Shown in pieces: positions 35,232 through 44,298 of a DNA stretch of 64,000 nucleotides. Origin of the DNA: an uncultured Blautia sp. (lineage in GTDB: Bacteria > Bacillota > Clostridia > Lachnospirales > Lachnospiraceae); assembly GCA_900549015.1 (NCBI GenBank), contig URMH01000001.1, positions 62,001 to 126,000 on the forward strand, in the 5' to 3' direction. Every line of letters begins with the position of its first letter. Positions within the stretch are counted from its first letter, which is position 1. A program made the position numbers and the translations under genes. Below the pieces are notes generated by a model. It was not told where the DNA came from, did not search any database, and saw nothing but the letters and a program-made list of their open reading frames with translations.

Positions 35232-35804
35232 ATGGACACAGAGAAAAAAGTACAATTCGTAGCACTGACAAAAGAGGAAATTGATGCAATGATTCAGCAG
35301 GCTGCCCTTGCCGGCGCACAGGTTGCGTCTGATGCAATGATGGTAGGGCAGAGAAAAAGCGAGAAGGAGAAGATTGATCGTCGTTTGCATAATACTGATT
35401 TACTCCTTAGAAATTACAGAACTTTAAAGGCGAGCTACGAAAATGCCGTCTACAAGTCCAAGGAAGGGGAGGTTACAGAGGTGCTGGAAGACATCATGAC
35501 CATGAAAGATGATAAGGTCATAGTGGAGAGCATCAAAACTTCGGCCAAAAGAACCGCTATCATGGTACAGCATATTGACAAAATGCTTGATGTATACCGT
35601 ATCTATTGTAGCAAATTATCGGAAAAAGATAAGAGACGCTATAAGATTATTAAAGCCCTTTACATATCAAAGACGCCAATGACAATTGCAGAAATTTCAA
35701 AAAAATTTTCGGTCAGCAAGGTCACTGTTTACGAAGATATCAAAATTGCGAAAGAGCGCTTATCTTCGCTGTTTTTCGGAATTGATGGTCTGAAGTTTTT
35801 TTAA
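35232..35804 (+). CDS. ArpU/RinA-type late transcription activator
   Basis: 190 residues. Helical throughout, with a C-terminal sigma-region-4-like HTH (about 150-182: MTIAEISKKFSVSKVTVYEDIKIAKERL). Such proteins switch on late phage genes in Firmicutes. It is the last early gene and lies just before the strong promoter at 35839 and the structural operon, which fits the role. The ATG at 35232 has GAGG 6 nt upstream. Confidence 0.75.
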   Translation: MDTEKKVQFVALTKEEIDAMIQQAALAGAQVASDAMMVGQRKSEKEKIDRRLHNTDLLLRNYRTLKASYENAVYKSKEGEVTEVLEDIMTMKDDKVIVESIKTSAKRTAIMVQHIDKMLDVYRIYCSKLSEKDKRRYKIIKALYISKTPMTIAEISKKFSVSKVTVYEDIKIAKERLSSLFFGIDGLKFF

Positions 35805-35838
35805 TAAAATCAGAATAACGGAATCTGTTAACTTAACA

Positions 35839-35867
35839 TTGACTTAATAACGAAAATGGTGTATGAT
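35839..35867 (+). promoter_or_regulatory. Late promoter
   Basis: TTGACT (35839-35844), a 17-bp spacer and TATGAT (35862-35867). It follows the late activator gene and drives the symporter cassette and structural genes, if the terminator just downstream is passed. Confidence 0.75.
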
Positions 35868-35897
35868 ATGCGAGTAAAATTTTAATCAAAAGCCATG

Positions 35898-35927
35898 AGC
35901 CACTGGGAAAAAACCAGTGGCTTTTTT
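35898..35927 (+). terminator. Leader terminator of the late operon
   Basis: A perfect 9-bp stem (35898-35906 with 35914-35922) is followed by six T residues, about 30 nt after the expected transcript start. Bases at 35888-35895 could pair with the right arm instead, so the element may switch between two forms. Confidence 0.75.
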
Positions 35928-36001
35928 AATGCAATCTTGGGAGGGAGGAAAGGATAGAAAGACGGGAATGCTCCTTTAAAATATTTTAGAGGAGATTACG
36001 C

Positions 36002-37381
36002 ATGAATGGAGTAACAATATTATTTGTATATGCAGTTATCATGATCCTGGCAACAGTGATCCTGACAAAGAAAGAAAAAAATGTGGAACGCTTCTGTGTT
36101 GGAAGCCGTTCTGAAAACTGGCTGATGTCGGCTCTCAGCATTGCGGCAACGTGGATCTGGGCTCCGGCATTATTTGTATCAACTGAGAAAGCATATTCTA
36201 CCGGCTGGGTTGGCCTGTTCTGGTTTCTGGTCCCGAATGCCCTTTGTCTGGTGATATTCATTCCCTTTGCAAAGAAAATCCGGAAGGAAATGCCAGAGGG
36301 AATGACACTGTCTGGTTACATGAAAGAAAAATACCAATCCGATGGAGTGAAAAGGGTTTACCTGTTTCAGCTGATCGGACTGTCTGTTCTGTCAACAGGA
36401 GTTCAGCTTCTTGCGGGAAGCCAGATCCTTAGTACAGTAACAGGAATTTCGTTCAAAACCATGACTATTTTGCTCGCTTGTATAGCAATTTCCTATTCTC
36501 TGTTCTCTGGAATTAAAGCATCTATGCTTACAGATGCTATTCAAATGGTATTCATGCTTGTTGCATGTAGCCTATTTGTAATATTCGGAGTAAGAAATAC
36601 AGGAACACAGGGCATTATACAGGGCCTGAGTGGTATATCAGGAGACTGTACAACGCTCTTTTCTGGAAAAGGAGTAGAGATTTTCTTAGCCTTTGGGCTT
36701 CCGACAACGATAGGACTTTTATCCGGGCCGTTTGGAGATCAGAGCTTCTGGCAGAGGGCATTTGCAGTAAAAAAAGAGAAGCTGGGAAGAGCGTTTCTTC
36801 TTGGAGCAGTTCTTTTTGCGGTGGTTCCACTGTCAATGGGAATTCTTGGATTTATGGGAGCCGGTGCAGGATATCAGGCACAGAACCTTGGAATCATCAA
36901 TTTTGAATTGATCCGCCACTTTTTCCCGTCCTGGGCAGTATTGCCGTTCCTTTTCATGATTGTTTCCGGTTTGCTGTCTACAGTGGATAGCAACTTGTGC
37001 GCAGTATCTTCGCTTACGACAGATATTGCAGGAGGAAAAGACATCAGGAAGACCAGAGCTGCAATGGCAGTGCTTCTGATCGCTGGCATTCTGATTGCAA
37101 ATATCCCGGGAATTACAGTGACACATCTGTTTTTGTTCTATGGCACACTGAGGGCGTCAACATTACTTCCAACAGTCATGACACTGAAAGGGGTAAGACT
37201 GAATGCAAAAGGGATTATCACAGGTGTGGTTGCTGCACTGGCTGTAGGGCTTCCTGTATTCGCCTACGGCAGCGTTTTGAATAGTGGACCATATAAAACA
37301 CTGGGAAGCTTGCTGACAGTCCTGTTGAGCGGACTTATCGCCTTGGCTGCTTCCGGAAAGGAGAGACACTATGCTCGGTAG
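36002..37381 (+). CDS. Sodium:solute symporter family transporter in a phage
   Basis: 459 residues with about twelve or thirteen hydrophobic spans. AATWIWAPALFVSTEKAYSTGWVG (about 56-80, split by family convention), GPFGDQSFWQRAFA (about 240) and the SGLLSTVDSNLCAVSSLTTD region fit the SSS family, which imports solutes with sodium. The substrate is unknown. Transporters of this size are rarely carried by phages. It is the first gene of the late operon, with GAGGAG 5-10 nt upstream, and overlaps the next PP-loop gene by 11 bases, so they are translated together. Confidence 0.85.
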   Translation: MNGVTILFVYAVIMILATVILTKKEKNVERFCVGSRSENWLMSALSIAATWIWAPALFVSTEKAYSTGWVGLFWFLVPNALCLVIFIPFAKKIRKEMPEGMTLSGYMKEKYQSDGVKRVYLFQLIGLSVLSTGVQLLAGSQILSTVTGISFKTMTILLACIAISYSLFSGIKASMLTDAIQMVFMLVACSLFVIFGVRNTGTQGIIQGLSGISGDCTTLFSGKGVEIFLAFGLPTTIGLLSGPFGDQSFWQRAFAVKKEKLGRAFLLGAVLFAVVPLSMGILGFMGAGAGYQAQNLGIINFELIRHFFPSWAVLPFLFMIVSGLLSTVDSNLCAVSSLTTDIAGGKDIRKTRAAMAVLLIAGILIANIPGITVTHLFLFYGTLRASTLLPTVMTLKGVRLNAKGIITGVVAALAVGLPVFAYGSVLNSGPYKTLGSLLTVLLSGLIALAASGKERHYAR

Positions 37382-38147
37382 AAAACAATCCGTTCGAAAT
37401 AATGAAGACTGGAAGAATGCGCTTGATCACATTGAAGAGACGGTGCCAAAGAAAGAACTGGATTCCCTTGTGAAAAAGACAGTGAAAGACATCAAAGAGA
37501 AATGCAAGGGGAAAAAGGCAGCCTATGCATGGAGTGCGGGAAAAGACTCACTGGTACTTGGAGAGATATGCGAGAAAGCCGGCATTGATCAGAGCGTCCT
37601 TGTAAGGTGTAATCTGGAATATCCGGCATTTATTGCATGGATAGAGCAGAATAAACCTTCTGGCCTTGAGATTATCAATACCGGACAGGACATGGAATGG
37701 CTGAAAAAGCATCCGGATATGTTATTTCCGGATAAAAGCAATAAGGCAGCGCAGTGGTTCCATATCGTACAGCACAGGGGACAGGCGCGATATTATAAAG
37801 AACATCAGCTGGAAATACTCCTGCTCGGACGCAGAAAGGCAGACGGCAATTATGTTGGAAAAGATAATATCTACACTAATTCAGCCGGAATCACCAGATA
37901 CAGCCCTCTTGCAGAGTGGAGGCACGAAGATATCCTTGCATACATTCACTATTATGATGTGAAGCTCCCGCCTATATATGACTGGGAGAAGGGATATTTA
38001 TGCGGTACACATCCATGGCCTGCCAGACAGTACATGGAGACAGAACAGCAGGGTTGGAAAGAAGTTTACGACATTGATAAGACCATAGTTGAAAATGCGG
38101 CACAGCATTTCGAGGGAGCCAGAGATTTTTTAAAAGCTATCAAATAG
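37371..38147 (+). CDS. PAPS-reductase-like PP-loop protein (short form)
   Basis: 258 residues. The PP-loop is AYAWSAGKDSLVLGEI (about 52-67), followed by RCNLEYPAFI and LLLGRRKADGN, then SPLAEWRHEDILAYI. This is the order of the PAPS reductase/IbrA superfamily that forms an adenylated intermediate. Few cysteines are present, so no iron-sulfur cluster is evident. Coupled by overlap to the symporter, it may act on the imported solute. The product is unknown. Confidence 0.8.
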   Translation: MLGRKQSVRNNEDWKNALDHIEETVPKKELDSLVKKTVKDIKEKCKGKKAAYAWSAGKDSLVLGEICEKAGIDQSVLVRCNLEYPAFIAWIEQNKPSGLEIINTGQDMEWLKKHPDMLFPDKSNKAAQWFHIVQHRGQARYYKEHQLEILLLGRRKADGNYVGKDNIYTNSAGITRYSPLAEWRHEDILAYIHYYDVKLPPIYDWEKGYLCGTHPWPARQYMETEQQGWKEVYDIDKTIVENAAQHFEGARDFLKAIK

Positions 38148-38192
38148 CCGGTTGCAGCCGGAGGCCATTGCCCTTCAGAAATGGAGGACAAA

Positions 38193-38846
38193 ATGAAGGT
38201 TATTAAAAAGAGACTGGATGATCTTAAACATCCAGAGAAAAATGTCAGAATTCATTCTGAACAGCAGATCAGGGAACTGAAACGCTCCCTTGAGAAGTTT
38301 GGACAGACCAGAGCCCTTGTTGTGGATGAAAATAATGTGATTCTGATCGGGAACGGCTTATATGAGGCTATGGTGAGCCTTGGTTATCAGGAGGCATCCG
38401 TATATGTAAAAACGGAACTTTCTGAAAATGATAAAAAGAAGCTTATGATAGCCGACAATAAGACTTATGCTCTTGGAATTGATAATCTGGATACACTGAA
38501 TGAGTTTCTTGAGGAATTGCAGGGCGATCTGGACATTCCGGGATACGATGAAGAAATATTACAGCAGATGGTCGCGGATGCAGACGAAGTAACTGAGAAA
38601 ATCTCTGAATATGGAACATTGGACGAATCAGAGATCCAGAAGATAAAGGAAGCCAATGAGAAACGGGAGCAGAAAGCGGCAGCAGCGGAAATATCTGACA
38701 ATAATTCAGAGAACAGTTCGGAAAATCCGAACACTTCAGACAACCAATCGTCGGAAAGGCAGAATACCACTGAAACAGAACCGGAAATAACAGAAACCCG
38801 GAAGTTTGTTATCTGCCCGAACTGCGGTGAAAAGATATGGCTGTAA
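38193..38846 (+). CDS. ParB-like nuclease-fold protein with zinc-ribbon end
   Basis: 217 residues. The ParB/sulfiredoxin-like fold is seen at about 3-95 (ENVRIHSEQQIRELKRSLEKFG-like start and NNVILIGNGLYEAM, LMIADNKTYAL). The DGxHR-type motif is replaced by GNGLYE. A Ser/Asn/Glu-rich linker leads to CPNCGE at the end. It pairs with the preceding PP-loop gene as IbrB-like proteins do with IbrA. Start 38193 has GGAGG 5 nt upstream. Confidence 0.75.
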   Translation: MKVIKKRLDDLKHPEKNVRIHSEQQIRELKRSLEKFGQTRALVVDENNVILIGNGLYEAMVSLGYQEASVYVKTELSENDKKKLMIADNKTYALGIDNLDTLNEFLEELQGDLDIPGYDEEILQQMVADADEVTEKISEYGTLDESEIQKIKEANEKREQKAAAAEISDNNSENSSENPNTSDNQSSERQNTTETEPEITETRKFVICPNCGEKIWL

Positions 38847-39982
38847 AACGTTGTGAAGCCAATATCGATGTTGTGAAAGCTGCAGAGATCCGGATAAAAA
38901 ACGTGTTCGGAAACGGGCTACCAGTGTTCTTTTCTTTCAGTGGGGGAAAGGACAGCTTATGCGTGGCGCAGCTGATGGTCAATCTGGCCAATCGAGGTGA
39001 GATTGACATGAAACAACTTACAGTGCAGTTTATAGATGAAGAAGCAATCTTTCCTTGCATGGAGGATATGACAAAGAAGTGGCGGCGCATCTTTATGATG
39101 ATGGGAGCAAAGTTTGAATGGTATTGCGTAGAAGTAAAACATTTTAACTGCTTCAATGAACTGTCAAATGATGAAACATTTATCTGCTGGGATTCCGCAA
39201 AACAAGACGTATGGGTAAGACAGCCGCCTTCCTTTGCGATAAGGAACCATAAACTGTTACGTCCAAGGATTGATGCTTATCAGGATTTCCTGCCAAGGAC
39301 AACCGTATCAGGAATTACAATGGTCGGTATCCGTACAGCGGAATCTGTACAGAGGCTTCAGAATATTGCGTCTATGACAAAAGCAGGAAACAAAATGACT
39401 GCAAAGAAGCAGGTATTTCCCATTTATGATTGGACGGACAATGATGTCTGGCTCTTCCTTCTGAGAAATCATGTAGATATCCCGGAGATATATTTGTTCC
39501 TCTGGCAGTCAGGATCCAGTAAAAGGCAGATGCGAGTATCCCAGTTCTTTTCTGTTGATACAGCAAGAAGCCTTGTGAAGATGAATGAGTATTATCCAGA
39601 TCTTATGGAACGGATCATCAGAAGAGAACCGAACGCTTATCTGGCTGCCCTGTATTGGGACAGCGAGATGTTCGGCAGAAGTTCCAGAAAAAGGAAAGAG
39701 GCGGAAGAGGGACAGGAGCAGAGAGATTATCGGCAGGAGCTGATACATCTTTTTAATCACATGGACGTTTTTTTCGACACTCCGCATAAAAGGCATGTGG
39801 CAGAACGATACCGTAATTTCTTTATGGCGGTATCAGCAATAGCTACATCGGCCGATTGCAAGCACATATACGAAGGACTGATATCCGGAGATCCCAAAAT
39901 GAGGGCATTCCGGGCACTGTACCAGAGAGTATATGGACGTTATATCAACGATGCGAAGAAAGGAGAACACCATGGACAATAA
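38837..39982 (+). CDS. ibrA: IbrA-like PP-loop protein
   Basis: 381 residues. PP-loop FFSFSGGKDSLCVAQL (about 31-46), then QFIDEEAIFPCMED, ICWDSAKQDVWVRQPP and VGIRTAESVQRL. This is the DUF3440/IbrA type of PAPS-reductase family protein, known from E. coli prophage regions as a co-activator of phage genes. It overlaps both ParB-like neighbours. The chemistry is unproven. It is longer and clearly different from the PP-loop protein at 37371. Confidence 0.8.
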   Translation: MAVKRCEANIDVVKAAEIRIKNVFGNGLPVFFSFSGGKDSLCVAQLMVNLANRGEIDMKQLTVQFIDEEAIFPCMEDMTKKWRRIFMMMGAKFEWYCVEVKHFNCFNELSNDETFICWDSAKQDVWVRQPPSFAIRNHKLLRPRIDAYQDFLPRTTVSGITMVGIRTAESVQRLQNIASMTKAGNKMTAKKQVFPIYDWTDNDVWLFLLRNHVDIPEIYLFLWQSGSSKRQMRVSQFFSVDTARSLVKMNEYYPDLMERIIRREPNAYLAALYWDSEMFGRSSRKRKEAEEGQEQRDYRQELIHLFNHMDVFFDTPHKRHVAERYRNFFMAVSAIATSADCKHIYEGLISGDPKMRAFRALYQRVYGRYINDAKKGEHHGQ

Positions 39983-40532
39983 GCTGTCAGCACCATCTAG
40001 GACCATGCATTGGGTAGATAGGAATAAGATCAAACCAAATGATTACAACCCGAACAAAGTTTCGAGACAAAATCTGGAACTGCTCACACAGTCTATATTT
40101 ACAAACGGATGGACGCTGCCAATTGTGGTAAGACCAGACGGTACTATTATTGATGGATTCCACAGATGGACGGTTGCAGGACCTGACTGGAAGTACGTTC
40201 CTCCTTCGGAAGAAGATGATCGCAGGACATTATACGAACGTCTTGAGGGAAAAGTGCTTGTAGTGATTGTTGATCATAAAGATAAAGCGAAAAATATTTA
40301 CGGTACCGTTACCCATAATAGGGCAAGAGGTACCCATTTGCTCGAACCTATGAAGAAAATCGTTAAAGAACTCATGGACGAAGGCAAAACAGTTGAAGAA
40401 ATCGGAAAACAGCTTGGAATGAGACCGGAGGAGATCTTCCGATTGTCAGATTTTTCAAAAGAAGACTTCTTGAAGATGATGACAAAAGGGGTGACGGGCT
40501 ATTCAAAAGCTGAATTTATTACAAAAATTTAA
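39972..40532 (+). CDS. ibrB: IbrB-like ParB-domain protein
   Basis: 186 residues. ParB N-terminal domain with NKIKPNDYNPNKVSRQNLELL and a canonical DGFHRW (about 70), then NRARGTH and an HTH-like end (TVEEIGKQLGMRPEEI). IbrB proteins are encoded beside IbrA and act with it. Overlap of 11 bases with ibrA. The canonical DGFHR here contrasts with the altered motif in the protein at 38193, so the two ParB-like copies may have different roles. Confidence 0.8.
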   Translation: MDNKLSAPSRTMHWVDRNKIKPNDYNPNKVSRQNLELLTQSIFTNGWTLPIVVRPDGTIIDGFHRWTVAGPDWKYVPPSEEDDRRTLYERLEGKVLVVIVDHKDKAKNIYGTVTHNRARGTHLLEPMKKIVKELMDEGKTVEEIGKQLGMRPEEIFRLSDFSKEDFLKMMTKGVTGYSKAEFITKI

Positions 40533-40563
40533 TATTGTTCTACGACATATAGAACAGAAAGCG

Positions 40564-40590
40564 GGGAGAGGGAGTGCAACCTCTCCCTTT
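40564..40590 (+). terminator. Terminator between the cassette and the terminase genes
   Basis: A perfect 8-bp GC-rich stem (40564-40571 with 40580-40587) and a short T-run. A second hairpin (TGTTCTA/TAGAACA) lies just before it, near 40537-40557. Transcription of the terminase genes must pass it or start anew. Confidence 0.65.
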
Positions 40591-40631
40591 TGCATATGCC
40601 GAAATAAGATGATGGAGGGGAGGGGTGTCCA

Positions 40632-41432
40632 TTGGCAAGGGCAAGAAGTCCCAACAGCATTGAAGCTGAGGAAATGTATAAGAACGGGATGAAACTTGTT
40701 GACATTGCCAAGAAGTTGGACGTCCCGGCCAGCACAGTTCGGCGGTGGAAATCAACACAGAATTGGGACGGAAAGACAAAAGGAAAGAAAAACGAACGTT
40801 CGCAAAAGAAAAAAGCGAACGCTCGCCATAAAGGTGGACAGCCTGGGAACAGAAATGCAGTTGGAAATAAGGGCGGTCCACTGAAACCGGGAGATAAGAT
40901 TGCAGAGAAACACGGAGCATATTCCTCTGTATATTGGGATGTCCTTGATGAGTCTGAAAAAGATATGATCGAAGATATCCCGATGGATGAAGAAATGCTT
41001 CTGATCGAACAGATTCAGCTCTTTGCTGTGAGGGAAAGAAGGATCATGATTGCAATCAATAAATACCGGAACATGAAAGGTGAAGTATCCCTGTATGGAT
41101 TTAACCGAAGCGAAAGCAAAAGGACATTCAAAACAGAAGAGGACAAGCAGCTCTATGAAGAACGCATAGAGAAGAAAATATCTGCTGAAGAACGTCTGCC
41201 GGGAGATATGTATAACATGCAAACCACGATGGAAAACAAGGACAATATGATCGCCAGACTTGAAAAAGAGCTGTCAACTGTACAGTCAAAGAAGACCAAG
41301 GCTATTGAAGCACTTGCGAAGCTGAGACTTGAAAAGCAGAAGATTGCCGGAGAAAGCAAGGGCAATGAGGTTGTTCGTGCATGGGCCGAAGCTGTGGTAA
41401 AAGCAAGGGAGGGAGAGAATAAAGATGGATGA
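40632..41432 (+). CDS. terS: Terminase small subunit
   Basis: 266 residues. An N-terminal HTH (MYKNGMKLVDIAKKLDVPASTVRRW) is followed by a basic stretch and KGGQPGNRNAVGNKGG, typical of small terminase subunits of this phage group. The C-terminal half is coiled-coil-like (about 190-255). It binds phage DNA and recruits the large subunit, which starts within its last codons. TTG start with a purine-rich ribosome site. Confidence 0.85.
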   Translation: MARARSPNSIEAEEMYKNGMKLVDIAKKLDVPASTVRRWKSTQNWDGKTKGKKNERSQKKKANARHKGGQPGNRNAVGNKGGPLKPGDKIAEKHGAYSSVYWDVLDESEKDMIEDIPMDEEMLLIEQIQLFAVRERRIMIAINKYRNMKGEVSLYGFNRSESKRTFKTEEDKQLYEERIEKKISAEERLPGDMYNMQTTMENKDNMIARLEKELSTVQSKKTKAIEALAKLRLEKQKIAGESKGNEVVRAWAEAVVKAREGENKDG

Positions 41433-42891
41433 TATACAGTTCTCTGAATTCCTTGATGAAAGTATACCGCTGTGGCGAAATGATCCGGTAATGTTCTTCC
41501 GGGAGGTGCTCAATTTTGAACCTGATGAATGGCAGGCGGAAGCTGCAAGAGATTTGGCGGCAAACCCGAAGGTCAGTATTAAATCTGGACAGGGTGTAGG
41601 AAAGACTGGTCTTGAGGCAGCAGTATTTCTTTGGTTCATAACCTGTTTCCCATATCCAAGAATCGTTGCGACAGCACCAACCAAACAGCAGTTGCACGAT
41701 GTCCTCTGGTCTGAGATTTCTAAGTGGATGAGCAAGTCTGAGTTGCTCTCTATGCTTCTGAAATGGACAAAGACCTATGTTTATATGGTTGGCAATGAAA
41801 AGCGTTGGTTTGGTGTTGCTAGGACTGCTACAAAGCCAGAGAATATGCAAGGCTTCCATGAAGATAATATGCTTTTTATCGTTGATGAAGCTTCCGGCGT
41901 TGCGGATCCGATCATGGAGGCTATCCTTGGTACCTTATCCGGATCAAATAATAAACTTCTTCTGTGTGGAAACCCAACACGAACATCTGGAACATTCTAT
42001 GATTCGCATACCAGAGACAGGGCACTGTATAAATGCCACACTGTATCATCTGCAGACAGCAGTAGAACAAACAAAGAAAATATTGATTCGCTCATAAGGA
42101 AGTATGGATGGGATTCAAACGTAGTCCGTGTCCGTGTCCGTGGAGAATTTCCGAATCAGGAAGATGATGTATTTATTCCGTTAAGCCTGATCGAGCAGTG
42201 CAGCAATAAATTGCTAGAACTTGATGATTCAGCTGGGATGCAGTTTGTATCACTGGGGGTAGATGTGGCCCGTTTCGGAGATGATGAAACGATCATATAT
42301 CGTAATTATCATGGTCATTGCAAAATAGTCCGAAACAGGCGAGGACAGAACCTGATGGCCACTGTAGGTGACATCGTAAAGGAATTCAAAAAGATATACA
42401 GGGAGTATTCAAAGTATGAAGGCAAGGTGTATGTACAGATTGATGACACCGGTCTTGGTGGAGGTGTTACTGACCGTCTGAAGGAAGTTCGGAAAGAACA
42501 GAAGCTGTATAAGATGCAGATTATTCCGATAAATGCAGCAGAAAAGATTGAGACCGATACGGCAGCAGGTAAAGATGCAGCTGAAAAGTACAATAACCTG
42601 ACCACCGCCATGTGGGCTAGCATGCGAGATCTTCTGGATAACAAGCAAATTGTAATTGAAGACGATGAGCAGACGATCGGCCAGCTTTCCTCCAGAAAAT
42701 ATACAATGACGAGTAACGGAAAGCTTGAAATCGAATCAAAAAAAGAAATGAAGAAAAGGGGGCTGGATTCCCCCGACCGAGCAGATGCTCTTGCTTTGGC
42801 ATTGTATCTCGGAAAGATCAAGAAACACACAGGCACAGCACCTGGAGTCAAAGAATTACAGGAGCTGACCAAAGACAATTACTGGGGCTGA
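41425..42891 (+). CDS. terL: Terminase large subunit
   Basis: 488 residues, ATPase plus nuclease that packages DNA. Walker A is KSGQGVGKT (about 53-61), motor segments are APTKQQ, and Walker B is MLFIVDEAS (about 150). The C-terminal RNase H-like nuclease has GVDVARFGDDET, QIDDTGLGGGV and DSPDRADALALAL, giving the metal-binding aspartates. Start overlaps terS. Confidence 0.95.
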   Translation: MDDIQFSEFLDESIPLWRNDPVMFFREVLNFEPDEWQAEAARDLAANPKVSIKSGQGVGKTGLEAAVFLWFITCFPYPRIVATAPTKQQLHDVLWSEISKWMSKSELLSMLLKWTKTYVYMVGNEKRWFGVARTATKPENMQGFHEDNMLFIVDEASGVADPIMEAILGTLSGSNNKLLLCGNPTRTSGTFYDSHTRDRALYKCHTVSSADSSRTNKENIDSLIRKYGWDSNVVRVRVRGEFPNQEDDVFIPLSLIEQCSNKLLELDDSAGMQFVSLGVDVARFGDDETIIYRNYHGHCKIVRNRRGQNLMATVGDIVKEFKKIYREYSKYEGKVYVQIDDTGLGGGVTDRLKEVRKEQKLYKMQIIPINAAEKIETDTAAGKDAAEKYNNLTTAMWASMRDLLDNKQIVIEDDEQTIGQLSSRKYTMTSNGKLEIESKKEMKKRGLDSPDRADALALALYLGKIKKHTGTAPGVKELQELTKDNYWG

Positions 42892-42917
42892 TATAGCCGG
42901 AAAGAGGGGTGATGAAG

Positions 42918-44294
42918 ATGAAAGAGTATGGACGGATTGGACAGAAACGATGGGAAGGACAGTTTTATGAGGAATTTCTTCCGGAACTGTCTGGAATGCG
43001 TGGGATAAAGGTATTTAAAGAAATGAAAGAGAATGACGATACCGTTGGAGCCATTCTTTTTGCAATTAAGATGATGATCCGGCAGGTTGAGTGGCATGTA
43101 GAGCCGGGAGGTGACAGTGCCAAAGACAAAGAAGCTGCAGAGTTTGTTGAAAGCTGTATGGGCGACATGCAGGCCACATGGACAGATACCATTTCGGAAA
43201 TCCTGTCATTCCTACCTTACGGTTGGAGTTTCCATGAGATTGTATATAAGCGCCGAATGGGTAAAACAAAGAACCGAAGATCATCAAGCAAATACTCTGA
43301 TGGATTGATAGGCTGGCAGAAACTTCCTCCGAGAGCACAGGATACCTTGTATCGCTGGGAATATGATGATAGTGACAATCTGATTGGAATGACACAGCAA
43401 CCGCCTCCGGATTATGGACTGTTTACTATACCGATGAGTAAAGCAATGCTATTCCGAACGGAGAGCGTAAAAGACAATCCGGAAGGTCGGAGTATTTTAA
43501 GAAACGCATATCGCTCCTGGTATTTTAAACGGAGAATCCAGGAAATTGAAGCTATCGGAATTGAGCGAGATCTTGCAGGTCTGCCAGTTATTCATGCTCC
43601 TGAAGATTTGGAAATATGGGATAGTCACGATCCTGACATGGTTAAAATTAATGGAGCACTTATTGCCATGGTAAAGAACCTTCGCAGAAATGAATCTGAA
43701 GGGCTTGTTCTTCCGCATGGATACGAAGCGGAACTTCTGAGCACCGGAGGCACAAGACAATTTGACACCAATGCAATCATAAACAGATACGATACGAAGA
43801 TTGCCCAGACAGTCCTTGCAGATTTTATTATGTTGGGACATGAAAAGACGGGAAGCTTCGCACTAAGCTCTGACAAGACAGAATTGTTTTCTGTTGCGCT
43901 CGGAGCTTTTTTAGATGTTATTTGCGAGACGTTCAATAACCAGGGCATTCCTTCGTTGATAGACATCAATGGTTCCCATTTCGATGGGATTGAGGACTAT
44001 CCTACACTCGCCCATGGAGATGTGGACAAACGGGATATCACGAAACTGTCAACATTCCTGAAGGATATGGTCGGCACGGGAATCTTGATACCTGATGAAG
44101 AATTGGAAGATTATGTCAGGGAGGCAGCAAACCTGCCGGAAAGAACGGAAGTTCCAGATTCCAGAGAGAAAGATGAACGGCGAGAAGCACAGCGCAGAGC
44201 ACCGGAAAAGACAGCAAACGAACCTGATGGACCAGAGGTGGATCCGGAAGAGAATCAAGATGCTGAGGAAGCCAAGAAAAGGTTAGGCAGGTGA
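42918..44294 (+). CDS. Portal protein (DUF935/Mu gp29-like)
   Basis: 458 residues. LPYGWSFHEIVYKRR, KAMLFRTESVKDNPEGRSILRNAYRSW and IERDLAGLPVI follow the order of Mu gp29-type portal proteins. It forms the dodecameric ring at the capsid vertex. The C-terminus is charged and disordered. Start chosen at 42918, 8 nt after GAGGGG. Confidence 0.85.
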   Translation: MKEYGRIGQKRWEGQFYEEFLPELSGMRGIKVFKEMKENDDTVGAILFAIKMMIRQVEWHVEPGGDSAKDKEAAEFVESCMGDMQATWTDTISEILSFLPYGWSFHEIVYKRRMGKTKNRRSSSKYSDGLIGWQKLPPRAQDTLYRWEYDDSDNLIGMTQQPPPDYGLFTIPMSKAMLFRTESVKDNPEGRSILRNAYRSWYFKRRIQEIEAIGIERDLAGLPVIHAPEDLEIWDSHDPDMVKINGALIAMVKNLRRNESEGLVLPHGYEAELLSTGGTRQFDTNAIINRYDTKIAQTVLADFIMLGHEKTGSFALSSDKTELFSVALGAFLDVICETFNNQGIPSLIDINGSHFDGIEDYPTLAHGDVDKRDITKLSTFLKDMVGTGILIPDEELEDYVREAANLPERTEVPDSREKDERREAQRRAPEKTANEPDGPEVDPEENQDAEEAKKRLGR

Positions 44295-44298
44295 TTTG

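Noticed and set aside
38837..39982. Treating the IbrA-like gene as an ordinary sulfate-assimilation cysH
   Set aside because: The length, DUF3440-like order, ParB-type neighbours and phage location do not fit cysH, and no other sulfur-assimilation gene is near.
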